From Juglans regia (taxonomy: Eukaryota; Streptophyta; Magnoliopsida; Fagales; Juglandaceae): a stretch of 64,000 nt of DNA. The notes under the pieces are model-generated. The model searched no databases. It was not told the DNA's origin and worked only from the letters and a program-made list of their open reading frames with translations. Location: positions 19,452,341 through 19,516,340 of the forward strand of contig NC_049912.1 in NCBI RefSeq assembly GCF_001411555.2, read 5' to 3'. Positions 1 through 11,431 of this stretch are shown in pieces (within the stretch, counting starts at the first letter, position 1; the number at the start of each line of letters is the position of its first letter). A program made the translations under genes and the position numbers.

Positions 1-345
1 ATCTGGGCTAGCTAGCTGTTTCCAATTTCATTGCAATTACAATAATATATGTCGATTGTTAAAACCCTAACCCTAATATTAACTGATCTGCATGCCCTCA
101 ATTAATTGCAAGTACGTACTCATGTTTCTAATTAAGTCTGTTAGTTTGCATGGAGTAATATATTTATATATATATTAATTTGCGATTCAAATTAAATTAA
201 GAATGTTAATGTATTGATCAATTTTCATATATATCATGATGCCATGAGTCTTTGGCTTACTACCTACCTACTAAAAGTAATAATACTCGATCAATTAAGC
301 AGCAACTTGTATAAAGGTTATGAGAAATGTGTAATTATATATAAG
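1..345. other. AT-rich flank, no gene seen
   Basis: No coding region is supported here. A telo-box-like run (AAACCCTAA followed by CCCTAA) lies at about 62-74. Such boxes occur in promoters of plant ribosomal and translation genes, but no adjacent gene is visible, so no role is assigned. The short ORF at 214-438 has no recognisable protein character and overlaps a MITE. Confidence 0.5.
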
Positions 346-566
346 AGTAATGTTAGATATAGTAATATTAGGATGTATAAGTCTCGTGCATTCTATTTAA
401 AAATTTTAAAATGTGCAAGTCTCATGCATTCTATTTGAAAAATAAATTATCTACTATTAAAAAAATGATATTTTTATATAGGTCCTAAATTTACTTAATT
501 TTTTTAAAGAAAATGTACGGCATTTGCACATATTAAAATTGCAAATATAATTTCTCTATGTATAAA
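346..566. mobile_element. MITE-like short repeat (family with GTGCAAGT core)
   Basis: The segment starts near gagtaatgttagatatag and ends near a matching inverted tail, aaatataatttctc. It contains repeated 'gtgcaagtct..tgcattctattt' units. Related sequence appears at 61,499-61,610 and, inverted, at about 1,920-2,040, so this is a dispersed family rather than unique DNA. The termini are not exact and no target duplication was verified. The DNA superfamily is not assignable by eye. Confidence 0.4.
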
Positions 567-2200
567 TTAGTAGAAACTTACAAGTTTCTAGCTAGCTAGT
601 TTTACTTTTGGTACTACTAATTAAGTAACTAGGATCCATGATGTCCTGGTTAATTATAAATTAGTTCCCATTTTGCTAACTTCCATGTAACCTAGTCCCA
701 TTCCTCGTAATGGTTCACAAACTAATGCCTTAACTCTTACTACTATATGGGATCAACCCCAAATTATTACCCAAATCAATATGCTTGAACAAACAAGAAA
801 AAGAAAAAGAAAAAGAAAAGCCCTTTTCTTCATTGATCTTATATAGAGAGTTAAGCTAATGATTATAAAACACATTACTTACTGAAAATTTATTATAATT
901 ATTAAAAAAAATATTTTTTTGTACTAATTGATGTTAAAGGCTTTTATATTAATTATGTGTTAATAAACAAAATTATGAATAATTTTTTTATAAAATGATA
1001 TAGCTAGCAACTGTATTTATTTATAGACATAATGTTATGTATCATTCACTATTTATTTCTACATCTCACACTTATAATTTTTTTGTAGGGTGTGAAGATA
1101 TTTCTCATAAGATATAGAGTGTGAATGATGAATAGTAATTAATAAGATAAATTTTTCTTATTTATATGTGTATATATATATATGTATATATGTATATATA
1201 TAATATTTTGCTGTCCATCATGTTATCATAGCGCATTAAAAGATATTATAATTAATCATGCAAGGAAGAGAAATTCCAAAAAGGGGTAAGTCGATTCAAT
1301 CACGAGAAAAGATTTTGGGGATGGATACCATTGCGTACGTGTTATTCAACATAAACTAGGTCTTTGAAGAAAATTATGAAGGTAGACTTTACGTGAATGA
1401 AATAAACTTTTACCACGATATGCGGCCCATGGTCCCCGTTGTCCGATGTGGGAACAATTCCCTTTTCACACGTGTATATATATATATATCATCCACTCCC
1501 TCCCTTTTATATCGTACGTCTTTCAATGCTTTCTCAGCCGCACGTATCAAATCGAATGGCTGCCTTTTCTTTCTTTAATCTATCTTTCATTCAACAACAT
1601 ATCCTTTTACGCCGTTTTAGTATATCGTACTATTGCTTACAATACACGCCCTCTAGATCTTTGCCTCTCTCTCTCTCTCTCTCTCTCTCCATTCATTTTC
1701 TTTCCAATCAAGCTTTCAATATGTAATCATGATCAGAGAGGTGACAAGTTTGGGGATATCGATCGAGTACACCTGATCTAGTCTTGCTTTGGCACAACAT
1801 GTTCTGTAGTAATAGTAATTACTAGTATTGCAGTCTGAACAAGTACTCGGTATTATATTAATATTTTGTGTCCTAAAATTTTTCATTTATCATCCCAAAC
1901 ATCAAACATTATTTTCTAATGTGCATATATTTGATTATTTTCTAACGTGAATTTAAGATTTATTTATTTTTAAATAGAATATACAAAACTTGCACAAGAG
2001 TGTAAATATCATTTTTCTAAAGTCATATTTAATTATTTTCTCATCAAGGTATTGTTATTCTAAAATTTTTACACCACATATTATTTATATGACATAATTT
2101 AATTTAAAAAATAAATTTTAAATTTAAATCTTATAAATTAAATATTTTAAATAATATATATATATATATATATATGCATATATAACGTGTTTTACAGATT
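567..2200. other. AT-rich intergenic DNA
   Basis: No gene is supported. The stretch contains a purine run at about 793-818, a weak inverted repeat around 1,035-1,140, (TA)n at 1,171-1,202, (CT)n at about 1,664-1,690, and a partial copy of the GTGCAAGT MITE family at about 1,920-2,040. ORFs across the CT tract are low-complexity artefacts. Confidence 0.5.
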
Positions 2201-2210
2201 ATCTCAATCC

Positions 2211-2440
2211 TCAAAAACTTTTAATATTCCTTTCACATGTTACTTCACGTGGCAAGTACTGGGCATGTGGCTGGCACCTAATTGATTTCGGCCCTCGGTG
2301 AAGTACCCCACGCTCTACAGTAGCGCTTGGCTCTGATGTGACCGAGGCTTTTGAGTCTCGCACGGAACCGGCCGATACGTTGCTGTATGGGGATCCGAAG
2401 TTCTGAAACACAATGGTCAAAGGTCAAAGCTTTGAATACT
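2211..2440. other. GC-richer unassigned segment with a G-box
   Basis: This block is clearly less AT-rich than its surroundings and holds a CACGTG G-box at 2,246-2,251. A 69-residue minus-strand ORF covers it but shows no recognisable domain. It could be a piece of a promoter, an old exon or a transposon fragment. I cannot choose between these. Confidence 0.3.
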
Positions 2441-2604
2441 TAACTTGTTTATTCAGCGACACCAAACATAAAAAATGAAAAAATAAATAAAGAAGGGATA
2501 TTTACAAGTCGGTGGGCTTAATTTTTATCTTTTATCTTTTATTTTTCCTTTCCAAAATAAAGTTATAAACGATGGGAAATACATAAAAGGTAGAGATTAA
2601 GACC

Positions 2605-2770
2605 ATGAACAAATCAATTTTTTCTGTAAAAATTATAATTTTTTTAAATTTTTACATAAAATATAATAAATAATTCTATTTTTTTAAAATTTTAAAATAA
2701 TAATAATTAAAAAATAATAATTTAAAAATATTTTTTTAATTTTAAATTTTCATCTCAAAACTATCTAAAT
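2605..2770. mobile_element. Decayed Tourist-like MITE
   Basis: The internal text (aatttttacataaaatataataaataatt, then poly-A/T with taatatt-like blocks, then tttcatctcaaaactatcta) matches the better preserved Tourist-like copies at 60,340-60,525 and 59,021-59,230. The terminal GGCTTCGTTTGG motif is lost here, so the limits are approximate. Confidence 0.35.
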
Positions 2771-2775
2771 CTTCT

Positions 2776-3671
2776 GCGTCGGATTTTCACACTAATGGGT
2801 TGGGTTGGGTTGGTTTGGTTTACCGAGGGTTAATGAGCAGGCACAAGGATGGGCATTGGCCATGATTGTGCTACACTACCTTAGCCTATGGGGGGCAAAG
2901 GCTACAAAAATCTTACCCATAACCTCAGTATGCTCAGGTTGTACTCTGTAACACAATTGATATAAGGTTTCTATTCCTGCTATTATGCAGAGCCACATCC
3001 CCTAGCGCTCTCTCTCTCTCCATCATCAATTACACGCGACTGTGTAAGAGAATTAGTAATTGCTTCTTTTATCTTTATCTTTATCTTTTATCTTTTATAT
3101 TTATATAATATATTTTTAAATTCATCTATAATAACTTATATATTTTTAAATTTTTACATAGTACTTTTTCAAATACTATTCATTATACATCTCTAAATTT
3201 TTTCATAACTTGAAGAAGTACTATTCACTCTTTAAATATTATTTTTAATATTTTTTCTCTCTCATTCTCATTAAAATCAATTTTATAAAATTTTTACTCA
3301 ATAATTTTGATATATGAAATTTGTATGAAGTTGATGATATAAAATATTTTTTAATACATATTAATATTTATTAATAAAATTGGTCATTTTGATATATAAA
3401 ATTAGTAATATTTAGATATATGTTGCTAATTGTAAAATATATAAAAAATAATAATTTAAAAATAATAATAATTAAAAAATAATAATAATAATATTTTTTT
3501 ATTATTTAGTTTAAAAATAAAATTTTTTTTTATATACAAAATCAATCTTCAAAATGTGATTTTAAAGATGTATATGGAAAAACCAATACTAATGGTCCCC
3601 CCTCCTTCTCTCTCTCTCTACATCATCTACATCATTTACACTACCCTAGCTGTCTATCTCTACATCCCATT
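2776..3671. other. Spacer, no gene seen
   Basis: AT-rich with short GGTT-type repeats at about 2,797-2,822, (CT)n near 3,008 and 3,608, and poly-A/T blocks. I see no coding potential or recognisable element. Confidence 0.5.
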
Positions 3672-4075
3672 CTCTTCGTCGGTAGGGTTTTTCATAAAAA
3701 AAAAATGATAAATACACATAATTTTTTATAACATATTACACAGTTATATTTTAAAATAAAAGATAATTTAATAAAATATTTTATAAAAATAATACTACTT
3801 TATAAGAATATATATCCTCACTTTAAAAATATGTTATGAAATATATTATAAAATATATTCTATATATATATATATATATCATTGCTCTTTCCATAAAAGA
3901 GTATTAATTTAACATATAACTTTTATGCAGAGATAGTATTTTTAGAAATTAAATTTTTTTTTTATTATTCTTTCATCATTTTATGATATGGATATATAAT
4001 TTTCAAAAATGCTATCTCTGCTTAAAGTTATACGTTAAATTATTACTCTTTTATGGAAAACCTACAGACGAAGAG
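3672..4075. mobile_element. Outer MITE with long inverted repeat, interrupted by another MITE
   Basis: The terminal sequence CTCTTCGTC.GTAGG at 3,672 is mirrored as CCTACAGACGAAGAG ending at 4,075. The inverted match continues inward on the far side of a 189-bp insertion: cataaaagagta, then gcagagatag, pairs with ctatctctgc, then ctcttttatgg (about 3,891-3,955 against 4,000-4,060). The arms total roughly 90 bp with about 88 percent match by eye. No ORF is present. The long inverted arms could fold as an RNA hairpin if transcribed. Confidence 0.6.
3699..3887. mobile_element. Inner MITE nested in the outer MITE, 9-10 bp target duplication
   Basis: It interrupts the left arm of the outer MITE. 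The target text TTTTCATAAA (3,689-3,698) is repeated as TTTCCATAAA (3,888-3,897), matching at 9 of 10 positions. A 9-10 bp duplication is the size made by Mutator-like transposases, so a MULE-derived MITE is the best guess. A second family member lies at 59,887-60,045. Confidence 0.55.
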
Positions 4076-5086
4076 TTTCCTCTTCTTCCTCGAATGAGAT
4101 GGATGATTTTGCAAACTATTTTGCAGTAGGGATGCATGCATCGATGTTTGCACGTAGTTGGCCAGCCTTTTAGACTAGCTAGAAAAATTGGTATAGACAT
4201 AATTATTTTATAATCTTTAAACAGATCTTCAATAAAATATTATTTTTAAAATTTTGTTTCACTTTCAATGAATTTATATTCAACAAATAATAATAATTTT
4301 ATTGAAGAGTCTAGTAAAATTAAGTACTTTGACAACAATTGTACGTCAATACAAGAAATTTAACTTTTAAGAATGAAATTTGTTAAAAACGAATTAAATT
4401 TCGATTCTAAAAGTTATTTTTGGAGACGAAATATTTCATCTCTAAAAATGCTCGAGGTACTAAATTCGTTCGAACGGAAAACTATCCATTTGAACAAGAT
4501 ATTTTGTGATGAATAAAATCGTCTCAAAAAAAGAAAACAATTTGAACGGAACAAAATAAATTCGAACATGGAATTAATGTCCATTTAAACAATATATAAT
4601 ATGTTCGAATAATAATATTAGCAGAAAATTAATTTATTTTTCCTGAAAAAAGTTAATAATCATTCGAACTTAAATTTATTTGTTCAAACGGAAATTTTTT
4701 CAATTAATTTTTTTATTAGTATGGATTTGTGCATATATTTTTTCCATTAAAGTAATAAATATTTTTCCATTAATTTTTTATTATTTTCAAAATATTAAAA
4801 TGTGTATATATTATATATTATGATTTACAGTGAGTTAAAATATTTATAAATTCATAAATTAATTTTATGTAATTAACTTCAAAACTTTATAGTGATTTTT
4901 TTTATGTTAAATTTATATAAATATAACTTTAAAGATAGTATCGTTTTTTATATTATCATGAACGGCAAGTAAAATAAAAAAAATAAACAAAGTAGTAAAC
5001 ACGAAAAATATAATAAATACATTAATTATATATCAAATATATAATGTTTAATACAACATAAAAAAGTAAAATAATAACTAAAATGA

Positions 5087-6166
5087 TCATTGGGTCCTTA
5101 GTAGATCAACATCATCTTGCAACACTTTAATAGATCCTTCCAGATCCCTAAGCTTCTTTATAATGGGCTCAACGAACTCCACAAACAGAGCTCGTGCCTG
5201 ATCCAGAGTAGCCCCAGGAGGCTGTCTCTCAATAGCAGCAGCACTACTAGAAGCTGGATCTGTGGGAGGATTACTAGGCTGTTCTGGTGCAGTCTTCCGC
5301 AAGTGTCCCTTGCTCTTGCTGAATGTGATCTTGTTAAGAGGCCCCATTTGTGGTAACCTCCGCTCAGTGTCCAATATTGTAACCCCCGATTGGAGTAGGA
5401 TGTTAGATATCAGCAGTGCAAATCGTAGACTACCTCCACTGGAAAATCGTGACTTTGATCGAATGCGGAGGAATAAATACAATGCTAGATCAATGGGATC
5501 CCCTCGTGCTATCCGCAACAAAAATCTGGCTAGATCGATCTTGAAATCAGTCTTGTGTTTTTTCGGATTGATAATATAGCCAACAATCAAATTAATCATT
5601 CTAAAAAATACTATACAATCGGCCTATCGGATCACCTTGCTCCCATCATATGGAGGAGCCAATGGGTCTCGCACTAGCTGACGTACCTGATCGTCTATGA
5701 GACCATCATCAGGTAGATCCTCATCCTCACAACCATCCGAATCTACATTCGAGGCTAGCATGGAGGATGCGGCCGGTGTGTTGGAATCAGATGGTGTAGC
5801 CGCTGCAGGATATGCGTCGGCCATGCGTGGGATGTCAAGGAACTCAACAATAATGCGGGAAGAAAAATGAATACTCACTCTCCGGACTGATAGGATGTAG
5901 AATAGAGCATCACCGCTAAGTTCTCTCAAGGCACGGTAGAACTCATCGACCATCTCTGGATATGCAGTCCCTTGCTGCTCACAGATCGATATCCATCTCC
6001 GCTCGGTGAAGATGGACTATATGCTTCGTTCCTCCCATAAAAGATCGGAGAAGTCAGACAAAATGACTAGACGCTCGACAAGTATAGGTCTCGTCTCTTG
6101 AGCATGAGCTGCTCCACTATTTTGACTGGGCTTATCTTTTGCACGTTTTCTTCCATTTGATGCCAT
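5087..6166 (-). pseudogene. Plant-transposon-associated protein, CACTA-borne copy 1
   Basis: Read on the minus strand from an ATG at 6,166 this is about 360 codons ending at 5,087. It opens with a basic MASNGRKRAKDK-like N-terminus. A middle region (about residues 80-190) contains FYRALREL and FLDIPRMADAYP. A conserved core beginning INLIVG follows, then an acidic, coiled C-terminal tail (LRDLEGSIKVLQDDVDLL). Two in-frame TAG stops are visible, near 6,018 and 5,629. It aligns throughout with the plus-strand copy at 11,432-12,480. The pattern resembles the plant family annotated as 'putative plant transposon protein'. Its biochemical role is unknown to me. Confidence 0.6.
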
Positions 6167-6170
6167 TGAT

Positions 6171-7289
6171 ATACTGTTTAACCATAAGAAAAGTAAGAAT
6201 ATATTTAATCATAATATTTATATTAAATTATTGAAAAATTATAGTATATTGAAATGAATTAAAATAATTCGTTCGAACAGAACATATTCTGCTCGAACTA
6301 GTCAAATCTATTCGAATGGACTGTTCTGTTCATTCGAATAGAAAATATTTGTTCATTCGAACGAATTTATTTTGTTCGAACATAAATAATGTTGTTTGGC
6401 AACTAAGCTTTCGAACGGACTAGAGTTAGTTAGAACGAGAAGAAGCCAAACAACCATGGTTGAGTCGACTCAGCCCCGAACTGAAAAACTTCCTATCTAG
6501 ATGTTATCATTTCTTTTAATCGATATAAATGATTAAGGAGTGAAGCCTAATCATTTCTACCGATTATTTTGATGTTATTTCTACGGAATACACCAAAATG
6601 GGTGGATTTTGGATTCGAAATCCATACCTCCCAAACACAACCCATTTGTGCAAGAAAACTAAACAATAGAGGTGGAGAGTTGACCCATACCTCTTAGAAG
6701 TTCAAATATGGGGCTGCTACGGCGGTTGAGTGGCAGTTTTCGCGACGGAGATAAGGGGCGAACTCGGAGGCTCTCGGCGATTGCTGGTTTGAATGAGAGA
6801 GTTTTGTGGAATTGTTTTTGAATTAAGTCTATAATGACGGTGGTGTCTCGTTCGAATTGGATAAATATCCGTTCAAATGGTTATTATATTAATATATTTA
6901 TAATTATATTACTAATAGTAGTATATAATAATACTAATATTACAAAGTACAAAAGTATAAAAATAAAACTTATAATAGTATTATAATACTTTTAATTAAT
7001 ATATTTAATATATTATTTGTAAATATATTTATTATATTATAACACTAACTGTAGTCACTAGTTATATAACTGCAGTATAAGTATTATATATAGTTACTAT
7101 ATAGTAGTTATTAACTATAGTAGTTATTAGTTATATAGCTACTACAGTGTAAGTATTATATATAGTTACTATATAGCTATATGTGGTCTGTAAGTTTCTT
7201 GGCCCATTATTAGGGCTGACGACTTATCGTGACTAACATACTTGGAGAATTGTAGGAAAATGCTGTTAAAATTTGTACTAACATTAGAG
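6171..7289. other. Internal CACTA spacer with subterminal-type repeats
   Basis: Contains repeated TTCGAAC/GTTCGAA motifs at 6,260-6,450 and a promoter-like stretch between the two divergent element genes. At 7,068-7,185 there is a short tandem duplication built on gtaagtattatatatagtta units. No gene was recognised. Confidence 0.45.
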
Positions 7290-8690
7290 TTTAAGATTGA
7301 GTATATATGCGATAAAGATGATAGTCTCTCGAACGAGATATAAGCAACTACCTTATAAAAGTTGGATGTTTTTTTATAGTGTTTATCCCATGAATTTGGT
7401 GTTTCTTGATAGACGTCTAACAAGTAATGAAAATACAATAGATAAAAGTTGGATGCTATTGGGAGATAGACTCAAGCGAGACTATAAGGAGTATGCACAA
7501 GGGGTGAAGTTTTTTATAGAGTTTGCTCGCATAAGTGTTGACAGTTGAGGATTTATAAGATGTCTGTGTAAGAAGTGCAAAAATCTTAGTTCTTATAATT
7601 TGGTGGTAGTGGAGGATCATTTATTTGTAAATGAAATTGATCCTAAATACTCACGTTGGGACTTACATGGCGAACCATTTTTCAAAGGAGTTAGATTTAG
7701 CAGTCAGACTAATTAAATGGAGGAGGGTAATGAGATCGACATAGACGACATTAATGTAGATGATCCTGATGACAATGATGATAATTGAGAGGATATCACT
7801 GAGATGTTAGGTGATCTGGGGCATGAATATTTGGGATGAGGGATGGAGAAAGAACATTTGCAATATCATTTGAGAGAAATGATAATTTTGTAAGACTGTG
7901 GGAGGATGCACAAAGACAGTTGTACGAGGGGTGCACTCGTCATAACAAGTTGTCTTTCACGGTGAGGTTGCTTCATATTAAGTCTATTTGTCGTATTTCT
8001 GTCAAGGCTATCGACATGTTGCAAGAATTATTTAAAGAGGCTCTTCATCAAGATAATGTAGTACCCCGTAATTTTTATGAAGCGAAGCAATTGAAGCGAG
8101 GGTTAGAATTTAATTATAATATCATCCACGTTTATGCAATGATTGTGTTCTCTACTAGCAGCAATATGCAAAATTTGACTCATGCCTAGTGTGTCATGAG
8201 TCAAGATGGACATCCGATAAAAATAATGTACCCCAAAAAGTGTTAAGACATTTTCCGTTGATTCCTCGACTTCAAAGATTGTTTATATCCATGTTGACTG
8301 CCAAAGATATGTCTTGGCATCACCCAGAAAGAGTAAAAAATGAAGACTTCCTCTCAGATCCTGTAGATTCCTTACAATGGAAGAAATTTGATGTCGAGTA
8401 TCCATGGTTTGCTGAAAAACCTCGCAATGTACGTCTTGGTTTAGCAACGGATAGTTTTAATCCATTTGGCAACATTAGCACTTCTCTTAGTACTTGGCCT
8501 GTCATATTAATGCCCAATAACTTGCAACCTTGGAAGTGTATGAATGATCCATATTTTATGATGACTCTACTGATACCAAGGCTAAGGTCACCAGGAAATG
8601 AATTAGATGTATATCTGCAACCACTAATTACAGAGTTGAAAGAGTTGTGGGATCGGGATTCTTCCATTCACGCATGTTTTTGCACTTAAT
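7290..8690 (+). pseudogene. TNP2-like CACTA transposase remnant
   Basis: Translation in shifting frames gives the N-terminal transposase-associated domain, with DKSWM at about 7,443 followed by a cysteine pair region (CLCKKC) and a WDLHGEPF segment. It then gives the transposase body: RHFPLIPRLQRLF at about 8,245, SWHHPE near 8,310, and SFNPFGN followed by WPVILMPNNLQPW. These are hallmarks of the plant En/Spm TNP2 transposase family, which cuts and rejoins CACTA ends. Several stops and frameshifts break the reading frame (for example near 7,546, 7,716 and 8,187). The DDE catalytic portion beyond 8,690 is absent. It is therefore a dead fragment, roughly half of a normal TNP2. Confidence 0.7.
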
Positions 8691-8693
8691 ATA

Positions 8694-8969
8694 TTAAAGG
8701 AAGTATCAAAAGCTTTTAAGGCTTGGTTTATTTTTACAAGGAAAAGTCTTCTTGTAAGCTATTTCGCGAACCCAGTTGCGCACTAGTATTAAATGTAAGG
8801 TATTGGTTTAATGAAACAATGTGAATTGAAAATAAAAATAATTTTCGTGAGACAAAAGGCCTTATTCTTCTCTCAAAAATGTTTTTTCTTTTATTTTTTT
8901 TTTGTAATAAAAAAGCTATGTGAGTGTAAGCAGTTTGGTGTGCCAAACCGCTTGTACCTAATTAGTCCT
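8694..8969. other. Spacer between two CACTA elements
   Basis: AT-rich, no coding signal. It separates the truncated first CACTA element from a small MITE and the second CACTA element. Confidence 0.45.
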
Positions 8970-9104
8970 TTTTCATAAGCTATCTCATCTCAATTAGTCA
9001 TTATAATTTTTTCAAACTTCTAAATAAAAAATAAAAAATAATTCATTTTTTTCTAATTTCAAATTTCATCTCATCTCATCTCATTTATATAACTAAACGA
9101 AGCC
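8970..9104. mobile_element. Tourist-like MITE (5' end degraded)
   Basis: The right end reads TAACTAAACGAAGCC followed by TAA, the complement of the GGCTTCGTTTGG terminus seen at 60,340. Upstream are repeated CATCTCATCTCATCTCAT and a poly-A/T core as in the other family members. The left terminus is not recognisable. Confidence 0.5.
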
Positions 9105-9401
9105 TAATTCTTGCAGCAAGTTTGTTTTCTATATGCAGGCTAGGCCAGCTTTCTGGCCAACTCACTACAAGAAAATGAGTTTTTTGCGACGAACAATTTC
9201 ATCCCAAAAAATACCATTTTTCGTCCCAGAAGGTTGTTAGAGATTAAAACTTTTTGTCTATAATTCATCTCAAAAAGTTCATCTTGAAAAGTTTTTGAGA
9301 CAATATTTTTTTCTTTTAAGAAAAATACTTTTAGGGATGAAATGTGGCTTGCCCATTAGAATGAAATTTTTTTTGGGGACGAAATGATTTCATCCCACAA
9401 T

Positions 9402-9870
9402 CATGTTCGAACAATCGGGTTTCTATTCGGACGTCACAGAAATTTAATTTGAACAACACAAATTTATTTGATCATGTTCGAATGAAGAAAGTGTTCGAAC
9501 GCTTTACGTTTGTTTGAACAACTCAGTTAGTATTTGAACATAAATAATCCGGTCGAACGTGCTTGAGAAACGTTTGCATTAAAAAATTTGTTCAAACATT
9601 TAGTTCGACCATCTTTGTTCGAACGGTTCATTTTTCATTCGAACGATGAAGAATTTGTTCGAACATAATAATATGTACACGAATGATAAAAAGTGCAGAG
9701 TGTTCAAACCTACATTAATCTATTCGAACTGAAGAAATGATTTTCAGTTTCATTCGAATGGTTTTGGGTTGCTCATTCAAACAATGGTGAAAATGTGTTC
9801 AAACAGTAATAAATAGTAATTTCCTATTCGAACTTAATATATTACATTCGAACGGTAATCATGATATAGG
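9402..9870. repeat. Left subterminal repeat block of CACTA element
   Basis: About a dozen degenerate copies of GTTCGAACG in both orientations occur within 470 bp. In En/Spm-type elements such subterminal motifs bind the TnpA-like protein and set transposition and epigenetic state. That is family knowledge; binding here is inference. Confidence 0.6.
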
Positions 9871-9991
9871 AAACCACAAATTTAAAATAAGAAAATCATA
9901 TATAAATATTTTAATTAAAACATCACAATTATTCAAATGTTGCATTAAGGCAAAATAAATCAAAAGATATAAAGTTATGGGCCGACATCAT

Positions 9992-11150
9992 TTACTGCAT
10001 CCGTTCGAACATTTTTTGAGATTGAATCTCCATATTCTTTTGCATCTTTTGCTCCAATCGTGCCTCCATATCCATTGCCTGATGTAATAATTGAGCCTCC
10101 AACTCTCGTTGCTTGGACCTCAACTGTTCGATCTCGAGCCTTGCATCTTCTAACTCCCGAGAGTTGTTATTCAATCTGGCTTAAGAAGTGGATGATGTTG
10201 AGGAAGGCTTCACACAACATCCTAAACCTCTCAAATATCCATAACGGGGTCTAAGAACCTGAGAAAAGATCTCTGCATCGTTAATAGGAGATTCATCATA
10301 TGTAGCAACATTTTCTCGAAGTGAAACCATCTTCCCCTAAAAAAAATAGAAAAAAAAAATTATTAGAGATAATATAAATAACATAAATATTATTAGGCAA
10401 TACAAATAAAAAATTAAACTTAACATAATTTTCTTTTGTTTCAAGACTAGTCAAAACACCATCACGATTTGTATGCGACTTAGCGTACAATTGGGCCAGA
10501 TTATACTCCGTAAGACTATCTTGCTCATGCAAAAGGAAAATCTATATTATAACTTCAATTACAAATGTTGATATGTTAATATTTAATGAGGAGTAGTATA
10601 ACGTTACCAATATTTTTGATAGTTAATGAAAAGATCTAGAACCCGCATGATGGTGTATCGTTAAATTTACTTTATTTGCTCAGTTCACAGTACACCGTTG
10701 CTACAAAAAAAGAAACAACATTATTATTATATTTGTTTAATGAATCTAACATATAGAATAAACAAAGATAGTAGTGAAATAACCATATATATATATATAT
10801 ATGCTAGATCTTCAAACATATCACAAAACTTCTCTCATTCGTTTGGTAGCATGTTTTGGAACGGGTTTTGACGCGCCTTTGTTGTACTATTAAACTTTTG
10901 ATAGTGTGCATGACTTCTACCTTTATACTTCCGAAATGCATTTCTCATTAGCTCATCAACCGTTACTCAATACTCTCGCCGGGCAAAATTAAGTTCAAAC
11001 TCATCATTGAAATAATGCGAAACGATTAGTTCAAAAATAAACAAATTATAAATTAAGTAATAATTTAATAAAGTTATTTTAAGTAACTTCCTCACCAAGC
11101 AAAGAGTTTTGATGTGGTCTTTCACATCTTGAGGAACCTTAGCCAAAGAG
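9992..11150 (-). pseudogene. Ptta/En-Spm accessory transposase (Transposase_24-like) remnant
   Basis: On the minus strand, pieces read in order are: FNDEFELNFARREY and AFRKYKGRSHAHYQKF (about 11,020-10,890), FQNMLPNE..KFCDMFED (about 10,865-10,800), LTEYNLAQLYAKSH (about 10,515-10,465), DAEIFSQVLRPRYGYLRGLG (about 10,285-10,215), and a glutamate/glutamine-rich coiled coil ending FERMQ (10,174-9,992). This order matches the plant En/Spm accessory transposase family (Pfam Transposase_24 type), thought to bind element ends. Stop codons interrupt it near 10,970 and 10,200. Gaps at about 10,550-10,790 may be introns or decay. Confidence 0.6.
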
Positions 11151-11431
11151 TTTGACTAAGTTTGAATAGATAAACATTAGTTTGAACGATATCTCATACA
11201 CAGCTCATGTCCGTATGATGATGGCGTTCGAGCTGTATATTTATTTTTTTGAATGAATTTACACCATTCGAATAAAGCCTTATAGTTGTTCGAACGATTT
11301 TATTTATTGTTCGAATAGGTTGCTATTAGTTTGAATTGCATATTTTCTATTCAAACATTACTCAATATAACATAATTACAATTTTTTTTTAATTTATATT
11401 CATTTATATTTGTTTTATGAATAGTAAATTA

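Larger units (their letters stand above)
4347..8690. mobile_element. Decayed CACTA (En/Spm) element, right end missing
   Basis: The left terminus CAATACAAGAAAT at 4,347 is one change from the CACTACAAGAAA terminus of the neighbouring CACTA element. Subterminal copies of a GTTCGAACG-type motif follow at 4,460-4,700 and recur at 6,260-6,450 and near 6,845. Inside are a minus-strand transposon-associated gene (5,087-6,166) and a plus-strand TNP2-type transposase remnant (7,290-8,690). No matching right terminus is found before the next element, so the right side appears lost. All genes carry stops. Confidence 0.65.

Noticed and set aside
61..75. Telomere repeat tract
   Set aside because: Only two units (CCCTAACCCTAA). 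More likely a telo-box or chance than an interstitial telomere.
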